NCBI GenBank assembly: GCA_022925895.1
Contig: JAKSYS010000700.1
Span: forward strand, 1-32,057
Length of the DNA: 32,057 nt
Reading direction: 5' to 3'
Source: Fragilaria crotonensis
Lineage: Eukaryota; Bacillariophyta; Fragilariophyceae; Fragilariales; Fragilariaceae
The notes below the pieces were generated by a model. It was not told the origin of the DNA. It searched no databases and worked only from the letters and a program-made list of their open reading frames with translations. Positions within the stretch are counted from its first letter, which is position 1, and each line of letters begins with the position of its first letter. This document shows positions 9,208 through 18,947 of the stretch, in pieces. The position numbers were made by a program, and so were the translations under genes.

Positions 9208-9826
9208 TTATTCAGCCGCGAGAGTCGCTTTGAAATCCGCAAAGAATTCAATCTTCTTGTACTTTTGATCCTGCACGACTTGAAGTCAGCATCATTGGAA
9301 AACACAGTCGTCAAGTCAAGAAGGTGGCATCACCATCTGTCACCTTGCGAAAATCCATTTCTCCCTCGGCAGCCGTGTAGCCATGGCAGGAGTGGATGAC
9401 AAGACTTCGTATGCAATTGTGTAGTTGCGATCCTGTGACGTGTGTAGAATATATGTGTGTGAGATATCGTCACAAGTATCTTGTTCATCATATCACACAC
9501 ATACAAATGTCGTCCTGCACACAAAGGTTTCATTGGGAGCAAAATGGACCATTCTCCTCAAGCGCGCACATAAAAACGACGCAACTTACAGAAATTTCAG
9601 TTATACGAAGTTCCCAAACTGTTCCATCCGTATAGGTCACCGTGACAATGGATCCAACACCTTCACCGTCGACCTTGGTCATAGTAACATAGGTTGGGGC
9701 AACCACATCAAACTGGAGGGCACGAAATTTAGGCCAGACCATCGATCGAGACTGGCAACACGGTTGATTCAACCTGAATGCAAGATGTTGCACAGTTGAC
9801 ATGACGTGAGAAGCACGGAGGGACAT
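9208..9826 (-). pseudogene. SRPBCC (polyketide-cyclase/Bet v1-like) gene, broken
   Basis: Read on the minus strand, fragments in shifting frames add up to one SRPBCC-like fold: STVLPVSID, then VWPKFRALQFD, VTMTKVDGEGVGS, TVTYTDGTVWELRITEIS, an intron, YTIAYEVLSSTPAM, EGEMDFRKVTDGDATF, TVFSNDADF and a C-terminal DQKYKKIEFFADFKATLAAE. The intron (9433-9589, GTAAGT donor, CAG acceptor) is in frame. At least four single-base shifts are needed: near the start of VWPKF, after SSTPAM, before TVFSND, and before DQKYKK. The stop is at 9208-9210. The start is uncertain; the ATG at 9824-9826 is in frame with VWPKF, but STVLP lies in another frame. Members of this superfamily bind hydrophobic ligands in a helix-grip cavity. 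This copy looks inactive. Confidence 0.6.
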
Positions 9827-10289
9827 GGTTATTGTTTGATTTGCGTGTTCGGGATTTATTGTTGTGTCACGTGCTCAATTCAGAGAGCTTTTAATTGGAT
9901 ATTGCTGGAAATACGAGCAAATTGTGTGGATAAGTTCGGATAGGATCTTGGCGAGAAGTGTAAGATACGAACACAATCCCACAAACACGCGCCGAGCCTC
10001 ACCAGGAGCACGAACGGATCCAAATTTCTACTCAAGCTCCCATACAAACACAGAATGGCTGGTAAAGTGCGCGTTATGTATTTGCAAATTGGACTTGTAT
10101 TTCATATTGTACGTATTCACGTGAATATTAATTCAGTATATCTTCGTCTAATACAATGAAGGTATGCTTTCACGTTTGTCATTTATACCTGAGTGTATAT
10201 ATGAAACATGAAATGGACAAAATACGCCATCGACAGTACCAGTATGAACGGGGTATAGTGCGAAGGCGAATCTTCTATTTCGCGTACAA
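9827..10289. other. Intergenic DNA left of the second element
   Basis: No gene is supported. A minus-strand open frame (10183-10662) crosses the left inverted repeat of the second element. Its translation is unrecognised and it probably arises by chance. Confidence 0.4.
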
Positions 10290-10320
10290 GTACCAAAAAT
10301 GGCTTTGAGTCATTAAAAAA
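10290..10320 (+). repeat. Inverted repeat, left (31 bp)
   Basis: This is the exact reverse complement of 13533-13563. It starts GTACCAAAAATGGCTTTGAG and ends in six A residues. Confidence 0.88.
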
Positions 10321-10622
10321 ATTTGAGCCACTAAATGGTGTAATTTTCACGACGTCTACAAAAAAGGTACTCAATATCTTTTTATTTCCTGCAACACATA
10401 CGGCAATGATGTTCCTTGCCATGTGGAGCGACGTTCCTTTGCTGTGCAAAACAGGCATTTTGGAAGCCGGGGTTTCGCTAAACGCACTGGACGATGGCAC
10501 CTCCGAGATTTTGCACATCTCAAATTTTCCACCATTGAGCCGGGCCACCAATTTAATGTAGACATACCACGCAGTATTTTTTTTAATGCTTGCGAGAAAT
10601 ATAGATAACAGCTTAACGGTTT

Positions 10623-10776
10623 CGATTAGAATGCAAGGAAATGACGTCAAGGATGACATCACAGTACGGATCCTTTCACGTACTACCTACGATGATACAG
10701 TACTCCAGTAAGACAGTAACATACGGAGAGCATGACGATTGGTACGGCTTGACGTCATTTCCTTGCATTCTAATCG
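10623..10776. repeat. 29-bp perfect inverted repeat with 96-bp loop
   Basis: The arms are 10623-10651 and 10748-10776. Each contains the palindrome TGACGTCA, the consensus CRE core. No flanking target duplication is visible. The hairpin lies between the left inverted repeat and the transposase start, so it may be a subterminal structure of the element or a nested foldback. Confidence 0.85.
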
Positions 10777-10898
10777 GATCCCATCGCGCCATAACCAGCA
10801 TGACATGATTCTATACAGTATGCAGTATTGCATTGGCATGGTACCTCGTGGTGATCCAAAATCCTCTCTTCACAATTTGTCACGGCGCGATCGCTATC

Positions 10899-13141
10899 AT
10901 GCCAACCAAGAAAAGGAGCCAACGACCATCAAAGTACAAAGCAAAGCCTCCAAGACATTTGCAAGATGCTTTGAAGCTCAATCTGAATCACATTGTCAGG
11001 GAGCTGGAAGCTGCAAAAGTAAACAATGATGGAAAGATACCGTACGGTGCTATTACTTCCATGGTACGCAAAATGACACATTTGCTTCCATGGTTGACGA
11101 GATATGATCCAACATCAACTAAGAAAACGGTATGGAATGATGAATGATCTAGTAGATGGTGATGATGACTACAATAATGGTGGCAGTGGACAACATGGCA
11201 CCAGCAGTTCGCCTGGTTCCAGCATGAGCAATACCGATGGAGCACACTGTCAACACTGACACATGAATCCGCCGCCGACAATATCGAGGACGACATGACG
11301 GAACCTCCTCAGGCACAAAACTATAAGCCGCTAGATCACCACATCACCACCACGCAACCACTAGGGCTTGTCCACCACCATGCAAGAGACAACGAGGAAG
11401 AAGAAGACAATAGTGAGTTCATGGTGGAAGGAGAAAAGACAACAGCAGGTGAAAAACACAGCAACGACGCAGCTTCAACACCCACCTGTAGAGATTTGGA
11501 AGGGAGAGTGATGGTTGTCGAACGCTCCCACACCAACGAAGAGAGAACTAGTAACTCATTTGGACGCCCAAGAGGAACGACCATGATGTACTCGCGAGAC
11601 TTGAAAGAGCGGGTGAGACTTGCGACAAAAGAGGCGGCAACAAAGTACAGAGATGTGAGAGTGAAGGCAAAGCTCGCAAACTCAAGAGCAAAGAGAGGGA
11701 GCCTCGCCGATATTGTTGCTGCTGCAAAGCACAAGTATGGAATCATCGATGCCAACATCAGCATTCATACAGTTCGCACGCGAGCCAAGCGAAACAAGCT
11801 GAACCCTGACGTGTGCCAAGGAACTCCATCTCCGATGCTCAGCATTGAGCCATATCTTGTCGCCCTCATCACACAACTTTCAAGGATGCGTTTGCCGATA
11901 ACTGTCGCAGCTGGTCTGCAGCTCGCAAATTCTCTCATTGTTGGGACCATATTCGAATCGAAACTCAGAGCATGGAAAGAGAAACACAATGTCCATACTC
12001 GCCGAATGTTGAATATCGACAACTGTGCAGCGAACACAAGCAACCTTCTTCTTGGATGGGGATACTGGAGAGGGTTCATGAATCGGAATGGTCATCTGAT
12101 TAAGAGCAAGAAGGCCGTGAAATTCGAATCGAAACGAGCTGATTGGTGTACGCACCACAACTTCTCCATCATGTACAGAGAAGTGTACGAGGAAATGGTG
12201 AAAGGCGGGATCGCAACAAAGCAAACTGATGAAATCTTTTTGAACCGCGATGGAGAACCAACCAATGAGAACGCTGCCAGTGGTCTTCCAACATCATACA
12301 TGATGCAGCATCCCGATAAGGTAATCTTTGTTGACGAGGTCGGCTCTAACACATCCACCACTAAAGATGGAAACGTGGGGGGAGAAATACCTTTGTGAGG
12401 CAGGCGCACGACCACAAGTGAGAGCGGCAACAAGAGACTCACACTTTACCGTGTTGGGGTTCACAGCTGCGACAGGTGTTCCATTAATGTGTGCAATTAT
12501 ATTCTCCGCAAAAGAATTGGATGAGAATTGGGTGCTTGGATTCGATGCAAGCGCGCCATGGATTGGAGAAGATACCGACAGGATAGGGAATAGTGGTGGA
12601 CTTGGGAAACCCTTTCCTATGGGACCGGTGTGCAACTCGAATGGCATCGAAGTTCCAACGTTCTGCTGTGCCTCTGAGAGCGGAAGCATCACTGGTGACT
12701 TACTTGTTAAGATGCTCGCGGCAATTGACAAGCTCGGTGTTTTTAATCGTTCTGATGGTGTACCTCCATTTCTTCTGCTCGATGGCCATGGAAGTCGATT
12801 CGATCTGGCATTCTTACAATACATCAACAATGACAAGACAAAATGGAACGTGTGCATTGGAGTACCTTACGGTACCAGTTACTGGCAGGTTGGGGATTCC
12901 ACCGAACAGAATGGCTGTTTCAAGATGGCACTTACCAAGCACAAAAGGAATCTCTTGACACGGAAGGAACAATGTCGGTTAGAATTTGCGATCGAAAAGC
13001 GCGATGTGGTTTACCCAAGCTTTACTAACCAGATTGCGAGAGATATGTGATCGTGATGAGCCGAAAGAGCCCATCCCTTACTTTGCTCGACCAGAAAGGC
13101 AAGAAGCGAGAGCAATGGAGGCGTCAGAGTTGTTGCTGTGA
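10899..13141 (+). pseudogene. DDE-superfamily transposase, broken
   Basis: A Lys/Arg-rich N-terminus (MPTKKRSQRPSKYKAKPP) starts at 10899 and leads to PYGAITSMVRKMTHLLPWLT. It reaches a stop at 11145-11147; the reading continues in a second frame (about 11137-11259) and then in a third, which runs from about 11250 to 12398. At the G6 run 12377-12382 it shifts again and continues to 13050. Candidate catalytic acids are D in VDEVG (12333), D in LLLDGHGSRF (12781) and D in QVGDSTEQNG (12895), the spacing and motifs of Tc1/pogo-like DDD enzymes. A basic region (RDLKERVRLATKEAATKYRDVRVKAK) precedes the catalytic core and may bind DNA. The C-terminal end is uncertain; a frame ending at 13141 is the last open stretch. 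At least three shifts make it non-functional. It is unrelated at sequence level to the transposase at 1056-2879 apart from the fold motifs. Confidence 0.75.
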
Positions 13142-13818
13142 AAGCACAAAATAGTATGACATACATGCACGCTGCGTAACGAATCTTAGTCAAATCTTGG
13201 AATACAACATACGAATGTGCGACGTACAAATCAGCGTAGCAGTACAAGGAAATTGGGTGAAGATGATGATGAAATTTTTGTTGAATGGGGTAAAAAAACT
13301 CAACGGACCAATATTGAAAAATACTCAGGTATAGATATAAACGAGTAAATTGCTTAGAGCCATTAAACCGAGAACGACGCTTGTAAAAGCATCAACATCT
13401 TCATGAATTCTTTGTCCAGTATAGAAATGATTCAACCATGCGGTAGCATAAAGCATCATTGACATGTGTGGCACTTGACGTTAATTGCATTGCATCAGAT
13501 TGTCATTGAGAACTTTTTAGTCCAACATGGTGTTTTTTAATGACTCAAAGCCATTTTTGGTACCACTACACCACTACCCACGACTGTATGTTGTGTTCAA
13601 GTTGCAACCTGCACAGACCTATTCAGTATTCAGTGGACAAGCTCCGGGGACAGACCATGAATACATTCAAAAATGGTGCGTAATTGGCATTAAGCGATTA
13701 TATTCAGTGTGCACAAGCACGCCGCATCGATCGCTTGAACACACCGCTGCTTCGCAAATCTCACATAAGGCAATTCGTAACGTAACGAAGCTGCGTGACA
13801 CAACCTGAGGACGCAACA
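13142..13818. other. Right arm of the second element and upstream DNA of the EF-hand gene
   Basis: No gene is supported. The stretch contains the right 31-bp inverted repeat and, from 13564, the presumed promoter and 5' UTR of the downstream gene. Confidence 0.5.
13533..13563 (-). repeat. Inverted repeat, right (31 bp)
   Basis: This is the exact reverse complement of 10290-10320. It lies 255 bp upstream of the start codon of the EF-hand membrane protein gene. Confidence 0.88.
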
Positions 13819-14646
13819 ATGCTACGCCCCCAGCGACTCCAGCTATCGCTTTTGTTCCTACTTCTTGGTCTGTGCTCTGTGCACTTTGTTGATGCTGGTC
13901 CAAGGAAGGTGGTGTCTAGTAAAATTCATGGCACATTCATTGATAGTGGAGTTGATGACGATGGTGACGACAACGACTTGCCCGACGTCCACTGGCTTGT
14001 CGAACGTATTGGGAAAGAAATATTCAAGATCGTGAAACGTCCCAAGTACAAATTTTACATCTTCATGACCATTGGCACACTGCCAGAAGAACAATCCACG
14101 ATTGCATTGGTGAATACTCTGTGCAATGTCTTGTACGGAATCCTTGTCTGGCTCGGTTTCTTGTGGTTACCTCGAACGTTCATGCTCATTGTCACACTTT
14201 TGACTCTTACCATTGGTCCCGCCTTGGTACTGATCTTGTTGGGGACCATTGGTTTGGCACTGGCGGCGTGTGCTCTGTATCCCGTCACATCGGTCGCGTG
14301 TCTGTGGGTCTTTTTCTTTTGCACATCTCATTTAGCACAAGCGATTGGTCGCGAAATAGGTTTGGATGGCAATCGCGACGGGGAGGTGAATTTTCTAGAT
14401 TTCCTCCATGAGCTATCGGAATCACGGTTGGGAGGAGCACTCGGACTGCGCACGCTCTACAGTGTTCTGAAGGATGCCAATCGCAATCATTTGCAAGAGA
14501 TACACCGACGGTTGGATGAAATTCATGACATTACTCAGGAAATCAGTAGTCGGGGGATTGCTCCACCGGCCACGACAGCAGCAGCAAGCGTTAGTGAAGG
14601 TCGATCCGATGACACTGGAGGAGGTGAATCAACACCACGAAAATAA
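13819..14646 (+). CDS. Secretory-pathway membrane protein with one EF-hand
   Basis: The ATG at 13819 (CAACAATG) gives 275 residues starting directly with a signal peptide (MLRPQRLQLSLLFLLLGLCS, cleavage near VDAG). An acidic lumenal stretch follows (DDDGDDND, about residues 46-53). Residues about 93-170 are hydrophobic and can form three membrane segments. A canonical EF-hand loop lies just after them at 183-194 (D183, N185, D187, G188, V190, D194), with Asp instead of the usual Glu at position 12. The C-terminus is helical (NRNHLQEIHRRLDEIHDITQEI), then Ser/Gly-rich and polar. A calcium-responsive membrane protein is a reasonable inference, but I do not recognise the family. The gene is single-exon and convergent with the CDP-alcohol transferase gene 298 bp away. 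Confidence 0.82.
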   Translation: MLRPQRLQLSLLFLLLGLCSVHFVDAGPRKVVSSKIHGTFIDSGVDDDGDDNDLPDVHWLVERIGKEIFKIVKRPKYKFYIFMTIGTLPEEQSTIALVNTLCNVLYGILVWLGFLWLPRTFMLIVTLLTLTIGPALVLILLGTIGLALAACALYPVTSVACLWVFFFCTSHLAQAIGREIGLDGNRDGEVNFLDFLHELSESRLGGALGLRTLYSVLKDANRNHLQEIHRRLDEIHDITQEISSRGIAPPATTAAASVSEGRSDDTGGGESTPRK

Positions 14647-14944
14647 TCCAAGCGGCATGCGTAGATCCATTGACGACACTTGTCTGCACGTATGTGTATG
14701 GAAATACAACAGTCGTGCAGGCGTCGATGCACGGCATCCTAACTGGGCTAAACTCTATCAGGCTCCATGTACGAGGGTGTGGCCGAGTTTGCAATTCGGC
14801 AGTCTGTCGAATCGCACCATTGCTTGCTACCCTGCTGTCTGACATTTTGGTGAACTTGCGACTGGGAGACGTACCATTACTGCAAAAGCAAGGGCCGAAC
14901 ATCATATCGCTGCACAAATACGGGGAGGAGTAAGGGGATTACTT

Positions 14945-15748
14945 TTATTTGGAATGATTCGTTTCCTTAAATCGTTGTTGGTGTTGTTGCTCATTTCGTT
15001 GCACGGTGTCTCCCTCCACGACATGTGCCAGATATGAAACAGAAAAGTAGCATTCAACAACAAACGCATAGAATCGTCCAGAATATGCCGCAAACGTCCA
15101 AAATCGAAAGAATGGAATGTATTGTGAAATAACCACGGCATTGCCAGCTGACATCCACAAGAAGAGTGGTGTTGCAAAAAGACCATAAATAGTCCATGTG
15201 CCGCACGGATTTCGGAAGCCACTCTGAAAGACTGCTCGTACCCACCATGGATCATGATGTCGTTCTATTTTCCAATGTGAATTTGTATTGATTGTCTGAT
15301 ATCTTTCTTCTTGTTGTTGTAGTTTTCGTTGCGCCGAGTGCAGCTGCGTCGACATGAAGGTGAACCATTCGGTTGATACGACAAGACATGATATTGATAA
15401 AAGGAGTGGTTGATTGGGATACTGCACCATGGCAGCCATCCAAAGGCACGTGCGCAAAACATTGTCGGCACAAACATCAAGAAGTATTCCCAAATTGGAC
15501 GTTTGGTTCAATGTACGTGCTATTATTCCATCGAGCAGATCGAGGGCTGCCGATGTGAGCCAAATGAAAAGTGCAACAAAGGGTTGGTGATCCTTGAACC
15601 ATAGACCTAAAACGGCAGTGATGATTCGCAGGTAACAGAGGATGTTGGGAACATAGAGTGCGACGGGGACTTGATAAGGCATTGGCGCGTCAATGCTTTT
15701 GCTAGTAGCAGTTTTGTGGTTGCCTGCTTGTATGACATCGCGGTTCAT
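14945..15748 (-). CDS. CDP-alcohol phosphatidyltransferase, PI-synthase-like
   Basis: The 267-residue integral membrane enzyme carries the complete family signature D-G-x2-A-R-x8-G-x3-D-x3-D at D73, G74, A77, R78, G87, D91 and D95. The upstream YVPNILCYLRI and the ARTLNQ-S-x2-G-x2-LD wording are closest to CDP-diacylglycerol-inositol 3-phosphatidyltransferase, which makes phosphatidylinositol from CDP-DAG and myo-inositol in the ER. The last signature Asp is followed by Asn where PI synthases usually have Arg. The protein is longer than typical PI synthases (about 210-240) because of an insert around residues 138-165 (QLHSAQRKLQQQEERYQ) and a Gln-rich tail. Choline or ethanolamine phosphotransferase is less likely given the length. 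There is one exon, and the ATG is at 15746-15748. Confidence 0.85.
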   Translation of the reverse strand: MNRDVIQAGNHKTATSKSIDAPMPYQVPVALYVPNILCYLRIITAVLGLWFKDHQPFVALFIWLTSAALDLLDGIIARTLNQTSNLGILLDVCADNVLRTCLWMAAMVQYPNQPLLLSISCLVVSTEWFTFMSTQLHSAQRKLQQQEERYQTINTNSHWKIERHHDPWWVRAVFQSGFRNPCGTWTIYGLFATPLFLWMSAGNAVVISQYIPFFRFWTFAAYSGRFYAFVVECYFSVSYLAHVVEGDTVQRNEQQHQQRFKETNHSK

Positions 15749-16480
15749 GGGCGACTTTGTGGCTTGTGGCTTAATATGTGCTAGTCACCGAGGTTTGACA
15801 ATTACTAATGAAATTGAAAAGACGAACATGTACTGGTACCAGGGGGCTGTGAGGAGGTCGGTTTGCTCGAACTTGGAGGTCTTTCAATTGCAACTTTGAA
15901 TAGATTACTTGATCAATCCAAAACAAGTGTTCTTGTTCCTCTTTTCCTTCAATTACTCATGATGAAGTTGTGGTGTCGTTGAGGCTCTCGGTCGACGTCG
16001 ACGACGCATACGATAGAGGCCGTGGTCGCGTTTAGCATTTTGTGGAAGGAAATTCGTTTGACTGTGTGTTGGGTGACTGGTGTTCGCATCACTCGCCATT
16101 CCGGCCGTCCTATCCGTTGGACATTGAAACGGTAGACTAACGCATTCCAGCGTTCCAGAACCTCCCTCAGATTCAAACGCTGTACCGTACATAGTACATA
16201 CCACATAGTACAAAGTACATACAAGTACCGTCGTGCGTTGAGCCTTGCGACTTGCGACGAGGTTCATATGTCTTCCGCCTTCATTTCGTGTCGAAAGAAA
16301 ATACAAAATACAAGTGCTCGCGGACCCAGGAGAGAAAAGAAATCTGAACCAAATTCCGTAGGACCACTTTGAGTGATTGCTGACATTACAGCCACTGAAT
16401 CGTCTCGACACGACCAACGAACTGTTCCAATCGTTGCCCCCCAACTACAATATTTACGAATCACATTTTCAGTAGGGATC
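15749..16480. other. Divergent promoter region
   Basis: This 732-bp region lies between the starts of two divergent genes. A tract of GTACATA-type repeats lies at about 16185-16230. A short minus-strand frame (about 15953-16098, MASDANTSHPTHSQ to the stop) could be a small gene, but nothing supports it beyond being open. Confidence 0.5.
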
Positions 16481-17735
16481 ATGAGCGATCTCAGTGCCCG
16501 TCAAGCTGAATTGGAAGAACTGCGGCAACGACAAATTGCCAACAGCAATGCGAAAGCGTTGGGTACGTGAAAAAAACGCCAAGGCATGGAACTGCTCATG
16601 ACTCGAGTCGTGACTTGACAGTTGCGACATTCTTTCATTCACTCACACGAACGCACACATACACACACATTCTCTGTCTATAGATGAAAAAGGAAGCATC
16701 CCTCTCAATATGTTGGACTGGCAAGCGCAACAACGAGCTATGAAAGCTGCAGATCGTGAAATGAAGAATCAAGCGGCCGCAACGTTGCATTCCTTTCAAA
16801 ATACGACTGTAGAACAATCCACATTGTCGGCATTGCAAAAGGAGGAGCGCGAAAAGAAGCGCATGTCGCAAGAACAACTCCATCAGTATCGGGCGGCCTT
16901 TACCGGAACGCCTGGGAGGAACACTCAACGACGTTCGACCGAACATGCCGATGGAGTCGAGTCGTCAACCGACGTGATGGCCGGTATCAACGTTTCAGAT
17001 GCGATTGCTAATCTGAATCAGCAACGGACGGAAGACGAATTCATTGTGGGAGGACGGGAGCATTTGACAAATGTGTCGTCGCATAAGGAGGACACTTCGT
17101 CACCTTTTGACTTTGCCGATACCAATGACAAACTAGCCGAATCTGAGACGACTGCCGACAGCATGGTCTTGGTGGAGAGTCCCCATGACATACCTCATGA
17201 TTTGCTTCCAACGGTTCCAGGTCTTATTCATGAAGATCATGTCACTGACCAGGAGGATGATGGCGAAGGTGACGACCTTTTTGACCCCATAGATGCTGGA
17301 CCAGATGGAATCGTTTTGGTGCACGAGCCGAAACATGATTTCGATGAATGGGTATCCGTGACACAGCCTGCCGATGATTTAGATCACATGACCATGAAAC
17401 ACTCCAACCGGGATGTGCACCACTCTGTCATCCCTGTTTCTGTGCCAGTTGATTTTTCGTTTGCACTTGTCAGCTTGGATCAACCACCCAATGTAGACAA
17501 GTACTTGCGTGCTGCTGCCTTCGTAGTAGGTGTCCAGGATCTCCCAGTGCTAAAGTCCATGACATGCACCGGTCCTATCGTCGAGCGACCTGGGGCTTTC
17601 AAGTACATGGTGACATGCAGTCTGCCTGTCAAGTTGCCAGGGCATTCGCAAGATGCTGCTCAGCTGCATGTTCTTGGCCTTCTGAGAGCAGCGATTAAGG
17701 ATCGTTCATTTGAGTCTATTGCCAACTCGAATTGA
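16481..17735 (+). CDS. Unknown acidic protein with N-terminal coiled coil (two exons)
   Basis: Exon 1 is 16481-16562 (ATG after GGGATC) and exon 2 is 16684-17735. The 121-nt intron has a GTACGT donor and a CTATAG acceptor. It splits a GAT codon (phase 1), which joins the frames cleanly. The product has 377 residues. Residues 1-100 are charged and helical (RQAELEELRQRQIA, QQRAMKAADREMKNQAAATL), likely coiled coil. The middle is acidic and low-complexity (DDGEGDDLFDPID). The last 100 residues look folded (VDFSFALVSLD, DKYLRAAAFVVGVQDLPVLKS, FKYMVTCSLPVKLPG), the most promising part for a remote-homology search. I do not recognise a family. The stop is 49 bp from the convergent kinase gene, and an AATAAA lies at 17755-17760, inside the intergenic gap. 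Confidence 0.78.
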
Positions 17736-17783
17736 TGCATGTCGCTGTGGTGGAAATAAAAAAACTACAAAGTAGCACTAGAG

Positions 17784-18947
17784 TTATGTTTTAGACAAAT
17801 ATTCCCGGACCACAGATTTCGCTTGGTCCAGAGATTCGATTCCTTGCGATTTAAACCAGGGCGATTTGATCAATATACTGGCAGGCATGCGCCTTTCAGG
17901 TCGGATTTGAAGAAAACCTTCCAGCAACTCTCGTAGTGGTTGGGAAAATTCATGCTTGATTGTTGTCACTAGGGACGCATTGTCAGAAACGGAAACCATA
18001 TCTTCAAGTGTCACAACCAACTCGACGATGGAATCCAGATCTGCAAAACAAAAACTTCCTGTTACGCATTGCAACAGAATCAATCCCAGTGACCATACAT
18101 CCGATGGCTTGCTGTATTCCTTGCTGCGCAATCGTTCCAGAGCCATGTACTTCATGGTCCCCACAAAGGTGGTGTTCATTCGTTTGCAGGATGCATCATC
18201 ATTATCGCCATCATCATCATCATTGTGATGATTTGTATTCATTGTCATGACAGCAGAAATACCAAAGTCAGACAATTTAACAGACCCATTGCTGTGGAGC
18301 AACACATTGGCGGGCTTAATGTCACGATGGAGGCGATTTTCAAAATGAAGGTAGGATAATCCCCACAGCATTTGGTAGGTGATTGCCGCCGAGACGGGAT
18401 CGGGCAATGGCCCAGATCGCAACAGAGATTCGAGGGAACCGCCGTCCATGAACTCCAACACTAGCGTCACGGTATTGGATTCCAGATAAGCACCTAGCAA
18501 CTTGACAAGACACTCGCAATCCATCTGAGCCAATGCTTGCAGCTCCTTGGACAACATGAGCTGTTTTTCAGATGTGTAAATGGGTATTTGTTTCAGTGCA
18601 ACTGCCGTGTCGTTTGTCATTAAAGTGCCGCCGTCGTTGTTATTTTCATTGCATCTGTCATGAAGCTTGTCTTGTTGCGGACGAACTGTGGCCTTGACGA
18701 CGCGACTGCACGCTCCTCGTCCCAAGGTTTGTTCCATCTCGAGTGATTGTGGATCAATATGCAAGAGAGTTCTTCCTTGAATCCGAAGGTAATTCCGACC
18801 AATGGATAGTCCTTCGAAACGAAGAATGTCGTCTTCATCGTCGTTACAGTCATTTGAATTCGTTAAACCAAGGTTCTGATGTACATCGTCGTCCATTTCG
18901 TTAATGAGTGAAATATTGAGGGACAGAGGTCTGCGACCAGACGACAT
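17784..18947 (-). CDS. Ser/Thr protein kinase, MAP2K (STE7)-like
   Basis: From the ATG at 18945-18947 the product has 387 residues. Kinase motifs appear in order: glycine loop GRGACSRV (76-83), ALK lysine 119, alpha-C Glu 135, HRDIKPANVLL with D209, DFG at 227-229 and TFVGTMKYMALERL as the activation-segment end. That last motif, plus the short C-lobe, is typical of MAP kinase kinases. The usual APE-equivalent MSPER reads MALER. Between DFG and TFVGT there is an insert of about 22 residues rich in Asn, His and Asp (237-257), which separates the usual MAP2K phosphosites. N-terminal residues 1-60 are acidic without a clear docking motif. It probably phosphorylates a MAP kinase in the cytosol; which pathway is unknown. 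Single exon. Confidence 0.88.
   Translation of the reverse strand: MSSGRRPLSLNISLINEMDDDVHQNLGLTNSNDCNDDEDDILRFEGLSIGRNYLRIQGRTLLHIDPQSLEMEQTLGRGACSRVVKATVRPQQDKLHDRCNENNNDGGTLMTNDTAVALKQIPIYTSEKQLMLSKELQALAQMDCECLVKLLGAYLESNTVTLVLEFMDGGSLESLLRSGPLPDPVSAAITYQMLWGLSYLHFENRLHRDIKPANVLLHSNGSVKLSDFGISAVMTMNTNHHNDDDDGDNDDASCKRMNTTFVGTMKYMALERLRSKEYSKPSDVWSLGLILLQCVTGSFCFADLDSIVELVVTLEDMVSVSDNASLVTTIKHEFSQPLRELLEGFLQIRPERRMPASILIKSPWFKSQGIESLDQAKSVVREYLSKT

Larger units (their letters stand above)
10290..13563. mobile_element. Second DNA transposon candidate with 31-bp TIRs
   Basis: A perfect 31-bp inverted repeat (10290-10320 and 13533-13563, starting GTACCAAAAATGGC) encloses 3.2 kb containing a broken DDE transposase. 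If the element itself starts at CC, both ends are preceded by TA, as in the first transposon. Because GTAC is palindromic, the exact border cannot be fixed. There is no similarity to the TIRs of the first element. The gene content and TIRs agree, but I cannot exclude that the 31-bp repeat is fortuitous to a larger rearrangement. Confidence 0.6.

Noticed and set aside
10183-10662. Minus-strand frame of about 158 codons
   Set aside because: It runs across the left inverted repeat of the second element and into flanking DNA, with no recognisable domain.
10170-13347. ACTCAGGTATA-like inverted similarity between about 10170-10195 and 13325-13347
   Set aside because: Its order is not collinear with the 31-bp inverted repeats, so it does not extend them and may be chance.
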